Of a DNA stretch of 64,000 nucleotides, positions 36,333 to 45,743 are shown in pieces (position 1 is the first letter of the stretch; every line of letters begins with the position of its first letter). A program made the position numbers and the translations under genes. Below the pieces are notes generated by a model. The model searched no databases. It had not been told where the DNA came from and worked only from the letters and a program-made list of their open reading frames with translations. Source of the stretch: Agarilytica sp033852165 (GTDB lineage Bacteria > Pseudomonadota > Gammaproteobacteria > Pseudomonadales > Cellvibrionaceae); the NCBI GenBank assembly GCA_033852165.1, contig JAWSUZ010000022.1, positions 4,291-68,290 of the forward strand, written 5' to 3'.

Positions 36333-38510
36333 TTGACTGATTCTCAGATACAGAATGCAATACAAAAAGGCTGCTTCCTTAATGGCGCCAACATTGAGGA
36401 TCACCCAGAGCTGCGCCTGCTGTTAGATTCCATTCACTCCATCGTCCTTTATGTGGACCGGTGGTGCATTATTCAATATTCCAATCAGCGAGCTCTCGAA
36501 TGGCGCAATACGAAGTCTTTAACCGGTCGAAGTTTTATCGATATTGCCAGTACTTGGGATAACCCCTTCGAGCGTCAGCGTGAAATTATGCAGGTGATAC
36601 GCAGTGAAATAGCGATGCGACAATCTCTGGAATGTTGTTTCGAAGAAGGACGTGAAGTCTGGTTTCAAGTAGACAAAGTGCCGACTACTGACAGCCGGGG
36701 TCAGGTGAATGGGGCGTTATTAATCTTGGAAGATGTCTCTGAAAAGTTCCTTCAGGAAAAAGCCTTTAAAGAAAGTGAGTCTCGTTACCGAGCCTTAATT
36801 AATAATAGTACCGATGCTCAGTGGCACTACGAAATTAGGCCCCCAGTCGACACGCGATTGCCCGTTGATCAGCAGGTGAGTTTAATTTATTGCCGTGCTC
36901 ATTTGGTGGAATGCAATGAAAAGCTCGCACGAATGTTTGAGTTGAATTCGCCGAAAGAGCTCATTGGTACGCCACTCTATGTTCGTGGTTCCGTTGTTAA
37001 ACGAGAAGATGTCAGAGACTTTGTCGATAATAACTACCGCTTAGAGTGCAGCGAATTTTATGGCTTGAGTCAGAGCGGAAATAGCTTGTTAATCGAAACG
37101 ACCGCAATCGGTGAAATTGAAAATGGTTTTCTCGTACGATTCTGGGGGACAAGTCGAGACATCACTGAACAAAAACGTTACCTCGATCGCATGGAGTATT
37201 TGGCCAATCATGATTCATTAACGAATCTTCCGAATCGTGCGTATTTATATCGTCAGATGGAAGAATCACTGAGTTCTCGGCATGAGAATCAAAAGTTAGC
37301 TCTTTTGTTGATTGATCTAGATCGCTTTAAAGAGATTAATGACACGCTTGGCCATTTGGCGGGTGATAAAGTGCTGAAGCAAATAGGCCCGCGCCTACAA
37401 CCGCTAATGGCCGAAGTTCCTGGCGTTATCGCACGCCTAGGCGGCGATGAATTCGCGGTATTGTTGTTTAACATTCGTAATGCTCAGCAAGCGGTTGTGA
37501 TGGGACATAAATTTCTTGATGCAATTTGTCAGGAATTCGAATTAGACGGATATAAAACGGAAATTAGTGCCAGTATCGGCGTATCAATTTCGCCCGATCA
37601 AGCCGAAGATGTCACGACGTTAATGCGCTATGCGGATATTGCCATGTATCACGCAAAAACACGTTTAAAAGGCGTATCGATATACGATCAAAATTTCGAT
37701 TCTCACTCCCCGTTTCGCCTAGAGCTAATGGGTGCCATGGGGCGAGCGATTCGAGAAGATGAACTGCGTTTGGATTTTCAGCCCAAAGTCCGCGTGAGCG
37801 ATAACCATGTTCTGGGTTTTGAAGCACTCCTGCGCTGGGAACATCCAGAACTAGGGGCGGTACCACCGGGTGAATTTATTCCATCAGCCGAAATGTCCAA
37901 TGTGATATACCCCATGACGGTGTGGGTTATGGAGCAGACTGTGAGCCAATGTGCGGCTTGGGTGAAGAAAGGCTTTGATATTTCCATCGCTATGAATTTG
38001 TCCGCACGTAACTTATTGGATGACCGTATTGTCAGTGAATTAAGTCGCGTATTGGCAGAATATCAACTCAGTGGCGAGTATTTGGAGATGGAGATTACGG
38101 AGAGTATGATTATGTCGGACCCAAAGCGAGCCCAATTGGCGCTAGAGCGTATTAGTGAACTGGGCGTTAAACTCTCCATCGATGATTTCGGAACCGGTTA
38201 TTCTTCCTTAGCTTATTTAAAACGTCTACCGGTGCAGACCCTTAAAATCGACGGCTCATTTATTAGCGCTATGTTAGAGGATGACCATGACGAGATTATT
38301 GTGAACTCCACAATACAGCTTGCCCACAATTTGGGTTTGTCGGTGGTGGCAGAAGGTGTCGAAAATCTGAAAACCTACCAGCGATTAAATGAAATCGGTT
38401 GCGATGTGGCTCAAGGTTTTTTTATTGCGAAGCCGATGAATAAGGTACAAGCAGAAATTTGGTTGGAAAAAGGAAGTTGGCTAGAGACATCGCAGTTGGC
38501 AACTTCATAG
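36333..38510 (+). CDS. PAS-PAS-GGDEF-EAL cyclic-di-GMP protein
   Basis: The protein has 725 residues. Two PAS-type domains (about 25-140 and 150-275) precede a GGDEF diguanylate cyclase domain with intact LGGDEF near residue 370. An EAL phosphodiesterase domain follows, with intact EALLRW (about 495), NLSARNL, EITES, DDFGTGYSSL, KIDGSFI and AEGVEN. Both activities are therefore chemically possible. It has no membrane segment. The start appears to be TTG 36333, because no ATG or GTG is available before the first PAS domain; an AAGG lies just upstream. Its stop codon forms the first bases of the palindromic element at 38508-38677. It would link the local sensory network to cyclic-di-GMP. Confidence 0.92.
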   Translation: MTDSQIQNAIQKGCFLNGANIEDHPELRLLLDSIHSIVLYVDRWCIIQYSNQRALEWRNTKSLTGRSFIDIASTWDNPFERQREIMQVIRSEIAMRQSLECCFEEGREVWFQVDKVPTTDSRGQVNGALLILEDVSEKFLQEKAFKESESRYRALINNSTDAQWHYEIRPPVDTRLPVDQQVSLIYCRAHLVECNEKLARMFELNSPKELIGTPLYVRGSVVKREDVRDFVDNNYRLECSEFYGLSQSGNSLLIETTAIGEIENGFLVRFWGTSRDITEQKRYLDRMEYLANHDSLTNLPNRAYLYRQMEESLSSRHENQKLALLLIDLDRFKEINDTLGHLAGDKVLKQIGPRLQPLMAEVPGVIARLGGDEFAVLLFNIRNAQQAVVMGHKFLDAICQEFELDGYKTEISASIGVSISPDQAEDVTTLMRYADIAMYHAKTRLKGVSIYDQNFDSHSPFRLELMGAMGRAIREDELRLDFQPKVRVSDNHVLGFEALLRWEHPELGAVPPGEFIPSAEMSNVIYPMTVWVMEQTVSQCAAWVKKGFDISIAMNLSARNLLDDRIVSELSRVLAEYQLSGEYLEMEITESMIMSDPKRAQLALERISELGVKLSIDDFGTGYSSLAYLKRLPVQTLKIDGSFISAMLEDDHDEIIVNSTIQLAHNLGLSVVAEGVENLKTYQRLNEIGCDVAQGFFIAKPMNKVQAEIWLEKGSWLETSQLATS

Positions 38511-38677
38511 CTAGTGCCCATCCAGAAATAGGACTCTACTGCGGAAAAATAAAAACTCTCAGATTTGCGCAACTACATGTAGTTATTTGCAATAAGCAAA
38601 CGCCCACATGTAGTGGCGCAAATTTGAGGGTTTTTATTTCCCCTCGCGACGAGCCATTTCTGGATGGGCACTAGCTA
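38508..38677. repeat. Palindromic MITE-like element, copy 2, with 22-bp perfect terminal inverted repeats
   Basis: The ends (38508-38529 and 38656-38677) are exact reverse complements over 22 bases. Inside, ATTTGCGC (38563-38570) pairs with GCGCAAAT (38616-38623), ACTACATGT (38572-38580) with ACATGTAGT (38606-38614), and the centre is TTATTTGCAATAA (38583-38595). The core matches copy 1 at 27953-28087 with compensating changes. It encodes no protein. The left end overlaps the TAG stop of the GGDEF-EAL gene. Confidence 0.85.
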
Positions 38678-38719
38678 GAAACGTCACGACTAGAAACGTT
38701 ACAGCTAGAAACTTCATAA
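38675..38719. repeat. 15-bp tandem repeat, three copies
   Basis: Three imperfect 15-base units each begin with CTAGAAAC (38675, 38690 and 38705). They abut the right end of the palindromic element. The last unit contains AACTTCATA, which also occurs just left of the element at 38500-38508, so the flank may be a duplicated target. Confidence 0.7.
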
Positions 38720-38767
38720 TTCGCAAATGCAGAGAAACGTTTTTTGTTCGACAACGCTACAACGGCA

Positions 38768-40222
38768 TTATAGTTTTGCTTCGTCCCGCAACGCTCTTGC
38801 TTGCTTCAAACGTTGATTAATCCGCGCGACGCGCTGCCTGTCTTTCTTAACTAAGCTTTTAGCATTTTTAAGCTGAATAATAGCCTTTTTATACAAACCA
38901 TTTAAAATAAAATATTCGGCCCTTGCCGTGTGTACGTTATAAATATCGCCAGCGAGTCCGTGGACTTCTGCTAATAAATACCATACGTAGTCATCTTTTG
39001 GCCGACGTTTACTATGGGCAACCAATAACGCCTCGCATTCTTTGTAACGGCTAGCTTTCATCAAAATCTCAGCGTACCGAATATTAAGGGCATGGTGCTT
39101 AGGCTGTTCTGTTAGCTTCGCTTTAAGGCGTTGTGAAGCCGCGTCGAAGTTCTTCCGTTCGGCGTCGATTTCGGCTTGCGCGACAATATAATGAATATTG
39201 TTCGGATGCTTGTTCAGTAACGGAGATAGCTGCTTTTCGGCTTCGTCTAACTTGTCCGCACGTGTGAGGGCTAAAACGAGCCCGTAGGTTGAAATGTCTC
39301 GCGTGTATTTATTGTCCTGCTGTTCATTTTTGAAATGGCGAATGGCGAATTGAAGGTTCTTTTCATGGGCAAGAGCCGCGCGTACCTTAGCGAAATAAAA
39401 ATCCTGATTTTGTGCGTAGTATTTTTTATCGTACTTTTGCGCTCTGAGTTGAGCATCCGAAACGCGGGATTCGGTTAAAGGGTGGGTTAGAAGAAACTCC
39501 GGTGGCCGATGGGAAAAACGTGTATTTCTCAACATATTCTCAAACATCTCCCCCATGGCGAAGGGGTCTTTATTCGCGCGAACCATTGTGTCCATACCAA
39601 TGCGGTCAGCTTCCTGCTCCATTTGTCGACTAAAACGCAATTGAGCATCAATGGCGATCGCTTGGGTGGCCGTAATGGCCGCGATGCCCGCATCGCTGCC
39701 AGAGGTTGCTGCAATCAAAATGCTGGCCAGTAACGCAGCCATAGTGGGTATGGCTTTGTCTTTCTGCTCGGCAATACGTCTGGCAAAGTGCCGTTGGCTT
39801 AAATGCGCGAGTTCGTGGGCCAATACAGAGGCAAACTGATCTTCATCATCTGCATAGGTGAATAGCCCCGTATGCACACCGATGACACCGCCGGGAACGG
39901 CAAAAGCATTAAGCGAGGGGTTTTCCACCACAACAATATCGAGGCGTTTATCGCTGATTTCACTTGAGTAAGAGATCTTCGTAATCAGATCTTCAACATA
40001 CATCTGTAAAAAGGGGTCAGACGAGGTGATCACATGGGAGCGGTACATACGCAACCACTTTTGACCGAGCTGATACTCTTGTCTGGGAGAAATAAGGCCG
40101 GAGCCAGCGCCCCCAAGATCAGGTAGTAAAACATCTGCCGCCATCAGCTGTTGGCTGGGCAGAATGAGGCTGAAAATCGCGATAAGCGCAAGAATAACGG
40201 GGGCTTTACGAATGGAAAACAA
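38768..40222 (-). CDS. bepA: Periplasmic M48 metalloprotease/chaperone BepA
   Basis: This 484-residue protein matches E. coli BepA (YfgC), which assists or degrades stalled outer-membrane proteins such as LptD in the periplasm. It has a signal peptide (cleavage after LMAA, about 29). The M48 zinc motif HELAH is at 136-140 (H136, E137, H140), with the third ligand in MEQEADRIGMD near 204. The C-terminal half (about 290-470) holds TPR-like helical repeats. Residue numbering of the active site agrees with E. coli BepA. The gene stands alone, divergent from the TusA-like gene. Confidence 0.93.
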   Translation of the reverse strand: MFSIRKAPVILALIAIFSLILPSQQLMAADVLLPDLGGAGSGLISPRQEYQLGQKWLRMYRSHVITSSDPFLQMYVEDLITKISYSSEISDKRLDIVVVENPSLNAFAVPGGVIGVHTGLFTYADDEDQFASVLAHELAHLSQRHFARRIAEQKDKAIPTMAALLASILIAATSGSDAGIAAITATQAIAIDAQLRFSRQMEQEADRIGMDTMVRANKDPFAMGEMFENMLRNTRFSHRPPEFLLTHPLTESRVSDAQLRAQKYDKKYYAQNQDFYFAKVRAALAHEKNLQFAIRHFKNEQQDNKYTRDISTYGLVLALTRADKLDEAEKQLSPLLNKHPNNIHYIVAQAEIDAERKNFDAASQRLKAKLTEQPKHHALNIRYAEILMKASRYKECEALLVAHSKRRPKDDYVWYLLAEVHGLAGDIYNVHTARAEYFILNGLYKKAIIQLKNAKSLVKKDRQRVARINQRLKQARALRDEAKL

Positions 40223-40649
40223 GATTTTTTACGACCCTCAACAAGTTAAGTAAGTGTGACCAACAGACTGATCGCGTGAATAAAGGCGGGTTTTTACTCC
40301 GACATTCGTCTTTCTTGCTTACTACCGCTTGGGATTATAGCGGAATGTCTTATACTGATGCCCCTTTATTGAGGCGCCAAACGCTGAAACGTTCCCTACA
40401 GTTTATAACCGGTATCCCATGCTGCATAGGTGTTGTGCAATAAATGTTCAACGTTTGAAGGCCATAAACCGTTGACCTTACGTACCAATAACATGATAGT
40501 TGCCATAAGGCATTGAGAGCGCCAAAAGAAACCGTGAGTCATGATGTGATGCGGGCGCAACAAAGGTAAGCCCCAAAATTCGGCGCATAAAGCGTAAAAC
40601 CTAAAACCTAAAACCTAAAACCTAAAACTAAGAGCTCAAATCCACTCCA
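40223..40649. other. Divergent region between bepA and the TusA-like gene, with a heptamer array
   Basis: The 427 bases hold the AAAACCT array (40596-40630) close to the right gene, and otherwise no gene or RNA that I can recognise. CTTATACTGATGCC near 40350 could be part of a bepA promoter, but this is weak. Confidence 0.45.
40596..40630. repeat. Heptamer tandem array AAAACCT, four perfect copies plus one imperfect
   Basis: AAAACCT is repeated at 40596, 40603, 40610 and 40617, then AAAACTA. The array ends 19 bases before the GTG start of the TusA-like gene, so it is probably inside its leader or promoter. Confidence 0.95.
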
Positions 40650-40889
40650 GTGACTGACGAAACCCCCAATATTACCCTTGTCGATGCACGCGACCTCGCT
40701 TGTCCCATGCCATTATTGCGGGCCAAGCAAGCCCTCAATAAAATTGAGCCAGGCGAATTGATATCGGTTTTGGCGACGGATTCTGCCTCAGTTAAGGATT
40801 TTCATAGCTTTGTGGAACTCACCGCGCACGTCTTAGTCGATTTCAAGGACGAAAAGGGCGCCTATACTTACCTTATTCGGAAGGGCTAA
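40650..40889 (+). CDS. TusA-like sulfurtransferase
   Basis: The protein has 79 residues and the TusA family signature DARDLACPMPLLRAKQAL. C18 in the CPxP motif is the sulfur-carrying cysteine. Family members relay persulfide sulfur for tRNA thiolation, molybdenum cofactor or sulfur oxidation pathways. The start is GTG 40650. The AI-2E-type permease gene begins 5 bases after its stop, so they form an operon. This TusA-permease pair is common in gammaproteobacteria, and the short acidic form here is more like the YedF/TusA-like paralogues than TusA of tRNA thiolation. The exact pathway is undecided. Confidence 0.88.
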   Translation: MTDETPNITLVDARDLACPMPLLRAKQALNKIEPGELISVLATDSASVKDFHSFVELTAHVLVDFKDEKGAYTYLIRKG

Positions 40890-40894
40890 ATATT

Positions 40895-41989
40895 ATGATC
40901 AGAATTTTTAATCGCTGGATTGAGCGTTATTTCGCCGATGAAGAGGCCGTACTCGTGGTCGTCTTAATTGCGGCGAGCTTGGCGATTGTACTGTCGATGG
41001 GGGTTGTACTCGCGCCAATGATTGCCGCGATAATCATCGCCTTTCTTTTACAGGGAGTGGTCTTACGTTTAAAAAAGTGGGGCGTTAAGCATATTATCGC
41101 CGTCACCTTCGCATTCTTACAATTGGCTGGCGGTATCGTCGTCGGGCTATTATTCATTTTGCCCGCTCTATGGCGTCAGCTCATGAACCTATTTGGCGAA
41201 GCCCCTCGCATGTTAATAGATGGGCAAGAGCTTCTGTTACTCCTGCCAGAAAAATACCCCAGCTTAATCACCGAAACCCAAGTGACCGAACTCATTACCA
41301 GCCTCCGGGTCGAATTGGGACAAGCCGGTCAAACCCTAGTGTCCTTCTCCTTCTCGCAACTTCCCATACTTGTCGCGATTCTTATCTACTTGGTACTCGT
41401 GCCTATCTTAGTATTTTTCTTTTTGAAAGACGGTAAGCAAATGACAGAATGGTTTGCGAATCTATTACCGCGCAAACGACCGGTTATGCAACAAATCTGG
41501 GGGGAAATGAATCAACAAATCGCCAACTACGTGCGCGGTAAAGTGATCGAGATTGTTATCGTTGCCTGTGTGAGCAGTATTGCCTTCAGCTTTTTGGGGC
41601 TTAACTATGCATTATTACTGGGAATTGCCGTGGGGATTTCGGTTTTAATTCCTTACATTGGCGCTGCGGTTGTCACCTTTCCCGTCGCGATAATCGCGTT
41701 TTTCCAATGGGGTTGGAGCGATGACTTTTTGTATTTGGTTGCCGTCTATCTGGTTATTCAGGGGCTAGATGGTAACGTGTTAGTGCCATTACTATTTTCG
41801 GAAGCGGTGAAAATGCACCCGGTTGCGATTGTGTTATCGGTATTGGTGTTCGGTGGTTTGTGGGGCTTCTGGGGCGTCTTTTTTGCGATACCGTTAGCGA
41901 CTTTCTGTAAAGCGATTATTTCGGCTTGGCCGACGGCTGGGGACGATGCTCCGCCGGGTGATGGGGATGCTGAGGTTGTTGAGGGCTAG
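40895..41989 (+). CDS. AI-2E family (PerM/UPF0118) transporter
   Basis: The 364-residue inner-membrane protein has about eight hydrophobic segments. Two are near the N-terminus (about 20-52) and one at 66-92. A long amphipathic middle contains LLPRKRPVMQQIWGEMNQQIANYVRGK, the family hallmark. The rest follow at about 210-345, including the LLGIAVGISVLIPYIGA motif. Family members export autoinducer-2, small ions or unknown solutes, so the substrate cannot be assigned. It is in an operon with the TusA-like gene. Confidence 0.9.
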   Translation: MIRIFNRWIERYFADEEAVLVVVLIAASLAIVLSMGVVLAPMIAAIIIAFLLQGVVLRLKKWGVKHIIAVTFAFLQLAGGIVVGLLFILPALWRQLMNLFGEAPRMLIDGQELLLLLPEKYPSLITETQVTELITSLRVELGQAGQTLVSFSFSQLPILVAILIYLVLVPILVFFFLKDGKQMTEWFANLLPRKRPVMQQIWGEMNQQIANYVRGKVIEIVIVACVSSIAFSFLGLNYALLLGIAVGISVLIPYIGAAVVTFPVAIIAFFQWGWSDDFLYLVAVYLVIQGLDGNVLVPLLFSEAVKMHPVAIVLSVLVFGGLWGFWGVFFAIPLATFCKAIISAWPTAGDDAPPGDGDAEVVEG

Positions 41990-42027
41990 TCGCTGAATCC
42001 GTCGTTTTTTAGACCGCGTTGTCTACA

Positions 42028-42118
42028 CGGTAAGTACATTCAAGACACGCCACAAGTACATCCATGTAGGCTCTGCACCGCCATCCATGGCGGTGCAAGG
42101 TCTTGAACATACTCACCG
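42028..42118 (+). repeat. 91-bp nested inverted-repeat element, copy 1
   Basis: The outer arms 42028-42046 and 42100-42118 are reverse complements at 16 of 19 positions. They meet around the inner hairpin TGCACCGCCAT/ATGGCGGTGCA (42074-42097). ACGCCAC, AGTACATCCATGTAGGCTCT and CCATCCATGG between and inside the stems are shared with copy 2. Confidence 0.85.
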
Positions 42119-42409
42119 AATAGCCAAAGCTCAGTGCATGTCCCAGCTAAATGATTTCTCGTTCTGATAGTTTCCATGGGAACATATATCGTATACACAG
42201 TCTCGCACGAGGAGACGGGAAAAGTATTTGTCGCCCTAAAGTATAAACTCGTTTTGTTAGACCTCCTTCATTTCTAGCATAATATATGGCTATGAACTTC
42301 GGGTTTGTACGTCAGAATGTATTGAGCCAGAGTTGCCTAATACTGTGACCAAGGAAACGAGAAAAACAAAAAGAAAATATTAATTTATCGGCACATAGCT
42401 GCAGGGATT

Positions 42410-42500
42410 CGGGAGGTGTTTTCAAGACCTTCTGTTGCCATGGATGGCAACAGAGAGCCTACATGGATGTACTCGTGGCGTGTCTTGAAAACACCTCCCG
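42410..42500 (-). repeat. 91-bp nested inverted-repeat element, copy 2 (inverted)
   Basis: The outer arms (42410-42428 and 42482-42500) are perfect 19-base reverse complements. The inner hairpin is CTGTTGCCAT/ATGGCAACAG (42432-42453). On the minus strand it has the same order of ACGCCAC, AGTACATCCATGTAGGCTCT and a CCATCCATGG centre as copy 1, with the same total length. Stem bases differ but stay paired. Confidence 0.88.
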
Positions 42501-42590
42501 GATCGCTGAAGCGGTCTCCCTTATCTACCTCTTAAATAAATGAGAGTCGAACGGGAATAAGTCAAAGATAACTAAGAATAGGAATCTACA

Positions 42591-45527
42591 TTGAGGCATT
42601 ACATTCGGTTTTTACCACTCGCGTTTATATTGAATATTGTCGCAGTTTCTGCGAACACCGACATTATTACCAATCCCTACGATGAGCGAACATTCGAGTT
42701 TTTTACACTTGAAAATCAACTCAAAGTCCTATTAATATCCGACCCCGACGCAGAAAAATCAGCCGCCGCCCTCGATGTATTCGTTGGCTCTGGAGAAGAC
42801 CCCGTCGAACGTTTCGGCTTAGCTCACTTCCTAGAGCATATGCTTTTTCTTGGAACTGAAAAATACCCGACCCCCGGTGAATTCCAAGACTTTGTTGAAG
42901 GCCATGGCGGTAGTCACAATGCCTACACCAGCCTAATGCATACCAACTACTTTTTTGATGTCGGCCCAGATTCGTTCGAACAATCCCTCGACCGCTTCGC
43001 ATCCTTCTTTACCTCCCCTTTATTCTTAGAACAATACGTCGGACGAGAACGCCAAGCCGTACACTCAGAATATACATCAAAACTGAATCAAGGCTCTCGC
43101 CGAGAAAAAGACGTATTCCGAGAACTAGTAAACCCCGGTCATGCACTGGCTAAATTCGCTACTGGCAGTGAAGAAACCTTGGGTAATATCGAACCTGAAA
43201 AGTTACGTGAAGCATTGATCGATTTCTATCAGCGTTATTACAGCGCAAATGTCATGACCCTGGTGGTCACGAGCTCTCATTCCGTTTCCGAACTTAAAGC
43301 GATGGTAGAGTCCAGCTTCACTGATATTAAAAATACCGGCATACAACTACTAACAAAAGAAAAAGAAGACCGTATTGCTCTTTTTTCCGAAGACTTTTTA
43401 CCCGCTGAAATTCATATTAATCCTAAAAAAATGCGTCGTAAATTATCGATTGCTTTTCCTATTGTCAGCGCTGACCTAAAACTCAACGAAAAGCCCTTAC
43501 ATTATATTGGCAATCTTTTAGGGCACGAGGGCCAAGGTTCACTGTTTTCTATATTGAAAAACAAAGGTTGGGCCACCGCCTTGAGTGCAGGAACCCATTA
43601 TCAATGGCGTTCAGGAGAAATGTTTGGGATCAATGTATTACTGACCGATAAAGGTTACCAACATATCGATTACGTTTATGCGTTGGTATTTGAGACCATT
43701 GATCGATTGAAGTCAAAGGGCGTGGAGAGTTGGCGTTTTCAAGAACTGAAAGATTTGAGCAAAACCTTCTTTGATTACGGCGAGCGCGGAGAAGCGGTTC
43801 GAGAGGCGAGTCGTTTAGCGCATCAACTCCATGAAACACCGGCAAAAGATATCTTTTGGGCGTCGTATGATTTCAAGGAATTTGATGAAAAGGTGATTCT
43901 CGGGTATTTGGATCAATTGCAGAAAGATAAAGCACTGGTCACCGTCGTTGCTCCAGAAGTGGAGAAAGAGCTGAGCGGGAATAGTAATTCTGAGGGCGAT
44001 CAAAACCTTGCTGGTGGAACAAAAAGCCATTTCTATGGGACGCCTTACCGTATTGTAAAACGCGAAAATAGCCTGCTTAGACATTCTGTCGATGAAGATA
44101 CCGCGAATGCACTTAGTCAGAGTTTGGAATTACCGAAAAAAAATCCATTTATTGCCCAGAAATTTAAAATCATTGAAGCCAGTGATGTGCAAGCTAAGCA
44201 GGTGAAGCCTGAAATTGTTTATGAAAATAACAACGTCAAAGGCTGGCACCTTAACGACAATATTTATGACCTACCGAAAACCTCTATTAGCGCGCGTTTA
44301 AAACTCCCCACGGTTGCCGAATCGGCTGAGAATTTTGTCGCGACAAAAATATACGCCAGAATGTTAAAAGACGCATTGAACGAGACCAGTTATAACGCCG
44401 CACTGGCTGGGTTGTCTTATTCTATTGCGCCGACCTCTCGTGGAATCGATATCGATTTTTACGGCTACAGTGATTCTATCGGTGCGTTATCAAAACGTGT
44501 GCTTGGGATGATCCGTCGACTTAATCGTTCTAAACGTTTACGCCAACAAATGGTGGACGAGTTCTTCCCTTATGTCCGTAAAGAACTGTTACGCGTTCAA
44601 CGGAATAGAAAACATGGCCGTGTTTATTCCCAAGCTTTGGCCGATGTTGCGCCGACGTTATATTCACCGTATTGGACAAGCGAAGAAATCGAAATCGCAT
44701 TCGAAAATATGACGCAGCCAAAATTTTCTAAGGTGATGGCCCAGCTATTCGATAAGGGCACATTAGAGGTGTTTGTCTTCGGGAATATTTCGAAGCGCCA
44801 GGCGAAAAAACAAATTGCTTTAATGGCGAAATTAATCGATGTTAAAAACGATGCAGAAGTGCCAAAAGGTCGCGTTGCTAATGTGAGCCAGGCGGATAGT
44901 TATATTCAGTATCGACAAGTTGATTCTAACGATAGTGCTGTTATTACCTATTATCAAGGGTTAGAGGATTCGCTCGATACGCGAGTTCGAATGAGCCTAA
45001 TGGAAAAAATCCTTTCGACACCGATTTATCGCTCATTAAGAACCGAGCAGCAGTTGGGTTATATTGTCTTCAGTGCAAACTACCCGATGAAGGATGTACC
45101 TGGAATGTTGGTAATTGTGCAGTCGCCTAACCATTCGGCTGAAGATGTGTATAAAAAAATACGCAAATTTTTCGTCGATGAAGAGGCGACGTTGTTCGCA
45201 AATTTTGAGCGAGATAAACGGGCGTTAATGTTAGAAATTAGCGAGCTTCCTAAAAATCAAATCGAATGGTCAGACGCGTATTGGAACAGTATTTTGGAAG
45301 ATGATGACGACTTTGATCGAATTCAGCGAGCGTTGAACTCGCTTAAGGGAATCACCGTAGAGGCTATGATCACGGATTATAAACAGCTGTTTATAAATCG
45401 TAGCCCCAACCTCACATTTGTAGCGTCGAAACAGTCACCGAAGCCAAATGCGTTTGGCGATGCTTTAAAGCCCGTTATCGATAATCAGAAGTTTAAGGCC
45501 GAGATGCCGGGGTATCTGTACCCATAA
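42591..45527 (+). CDS. M16 family zinc protease (pitrilysin/insulinase type)
   Basis: The protein has 978 residues, similar to E. coli pitrilysin (about 960). It has a signal peptide (about 1-21, cleavage after VSA), so it is periplasmic. The inverted zinc motif HFLEH is at 79-83 (H79, E82 and H83), followed by the typical MLFLGTEKYP. The substrate-side half includes YRSLRTEQQLGYIVFS (about 810-825), the other signature of this family. It degrades small peptides. The start is TTG 42591, preceded by AGGAA; the next ATG would lose the signal peptide. It is a single gene after a repeat-rich gap. Confidence 0.93.
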   Translation: MRHYIRFLPLAFILNIVAVSANTDIITNPYDERTFEFFTLENQLKVLLISDPDAEKSAAALDVFVGSGEDPVERFGLAHFLEHMLFLGTEKYPTPGEFQDFVEGHGGSHNAYTSLMHTNYFFDVGPDSFEQSLDRFASFFTSPLFLEQYVGRERQAVHSEYTSKLNQGSRREKDVFRELVNPGHALAKFATGSEETLGNIEPEKLREALIDFYQRYYSANVMTLVVTSSHSVSELKAMVESSFTDIKNTGIQLLTKEKEDRIALFSEDFLPAEIHINPKKMRRKLSIAFPIVSADLKLNEKPLHYIGNLLGHEGQGSLFSILKNKGWATALSAGTHYQWRSGEMFGINVLLTDKGYQHIDYVYALVFETIDRLKSKGVESWRFQELKDLSKTFFDYGERGEAVREASRLAHQLHETPAKDIFWASYDFKEFDEKVILGYLDQLQKDKALVTVVAPEVEKELSGNSNSEGDQNLAGGTKSHFYGTPYRIVKRENSLLRHSVDEDTANALSQSLELPKKNPFIAQKFKIIEASDVQAKQVKPEIVYENNNVKGWHLNDNIYDLPKTSISARLKLPTVAESAENFVATKIYARMLKDALNETSYNAALAGLSYSIAPTSRGIDIDFYGYSDSIGALSKRVLGMIRRLNRSKRLRQQMVDEFFPYVRKELLRVQRNRKHGRVYSQALADVAPTLYSPYWTSEEIEIAFENMTQPKFSKVMAQLFDKGTLEVFVFGNISKRQAKKQIALMAKLIDVKNDAEVPKGRVANVSQADSYIQYRQVDSNDSAVITYYQGLEDSLDTRVRMSLMEKILSTPIYRSLRTEQQLGYIVFSANYPMKDVPGMLVIVQSPNHSAEDVYKKIRKFFVDEEATLFANFERDKRALMLEISELPKNQIEWSDAYWNSILEDDDDFDRIQRALNSLKGITVEAMITDYKQLFINRSPNLTFVASKQSPKPNAFGDALKPVIDNQKFKAEMPGYLYP

Positions 45528-45589
45528 TAGTTTTTGGACCAGTTCGAACAGGACTTTTTTGTTCGGACAATATAGCGTTTGTCGGAATG

Positions 45590-45621
45590 TCGTAGGTTGG
45601 AAAAGCGAAGCGCCTTCCGGC
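45590..45621 (+). repeat. REP-like repeat, copy 1
   Basis: TCGTAGGTTGGAAAAGC is followed by GCGCCTTCCGG. GGAA and TTCC form an imperfect hairpin. It matches the copies at 45744-45778 (inverted) and 45804-45836. Confidence 0.7.
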
Positions 45622-45743
45622 ATAGCAATATCAAACAATCCCCCTCTGGCCTAAAAATAAACCACAACACTCAATCGTAATTAAGGGCGTTGGTTTGGAA
45701 AGTTCAGAAAGAGAGGGCGGCGGGAGACGGGAGACGGGATTTT

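Larger units (their letters stand above)
41990..42590. other. Intergenic region with two inverted 91-bp repeat elements
   Basis: Between the permease and the M16 protease genes lie two copies of the same 91-bp element in opposite orientation (42028-42118 and 42410-42500). The 290 bases between them contain no supported gene. A purine-rich AGGAA precedes the protease start. Confidence 0.6.
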
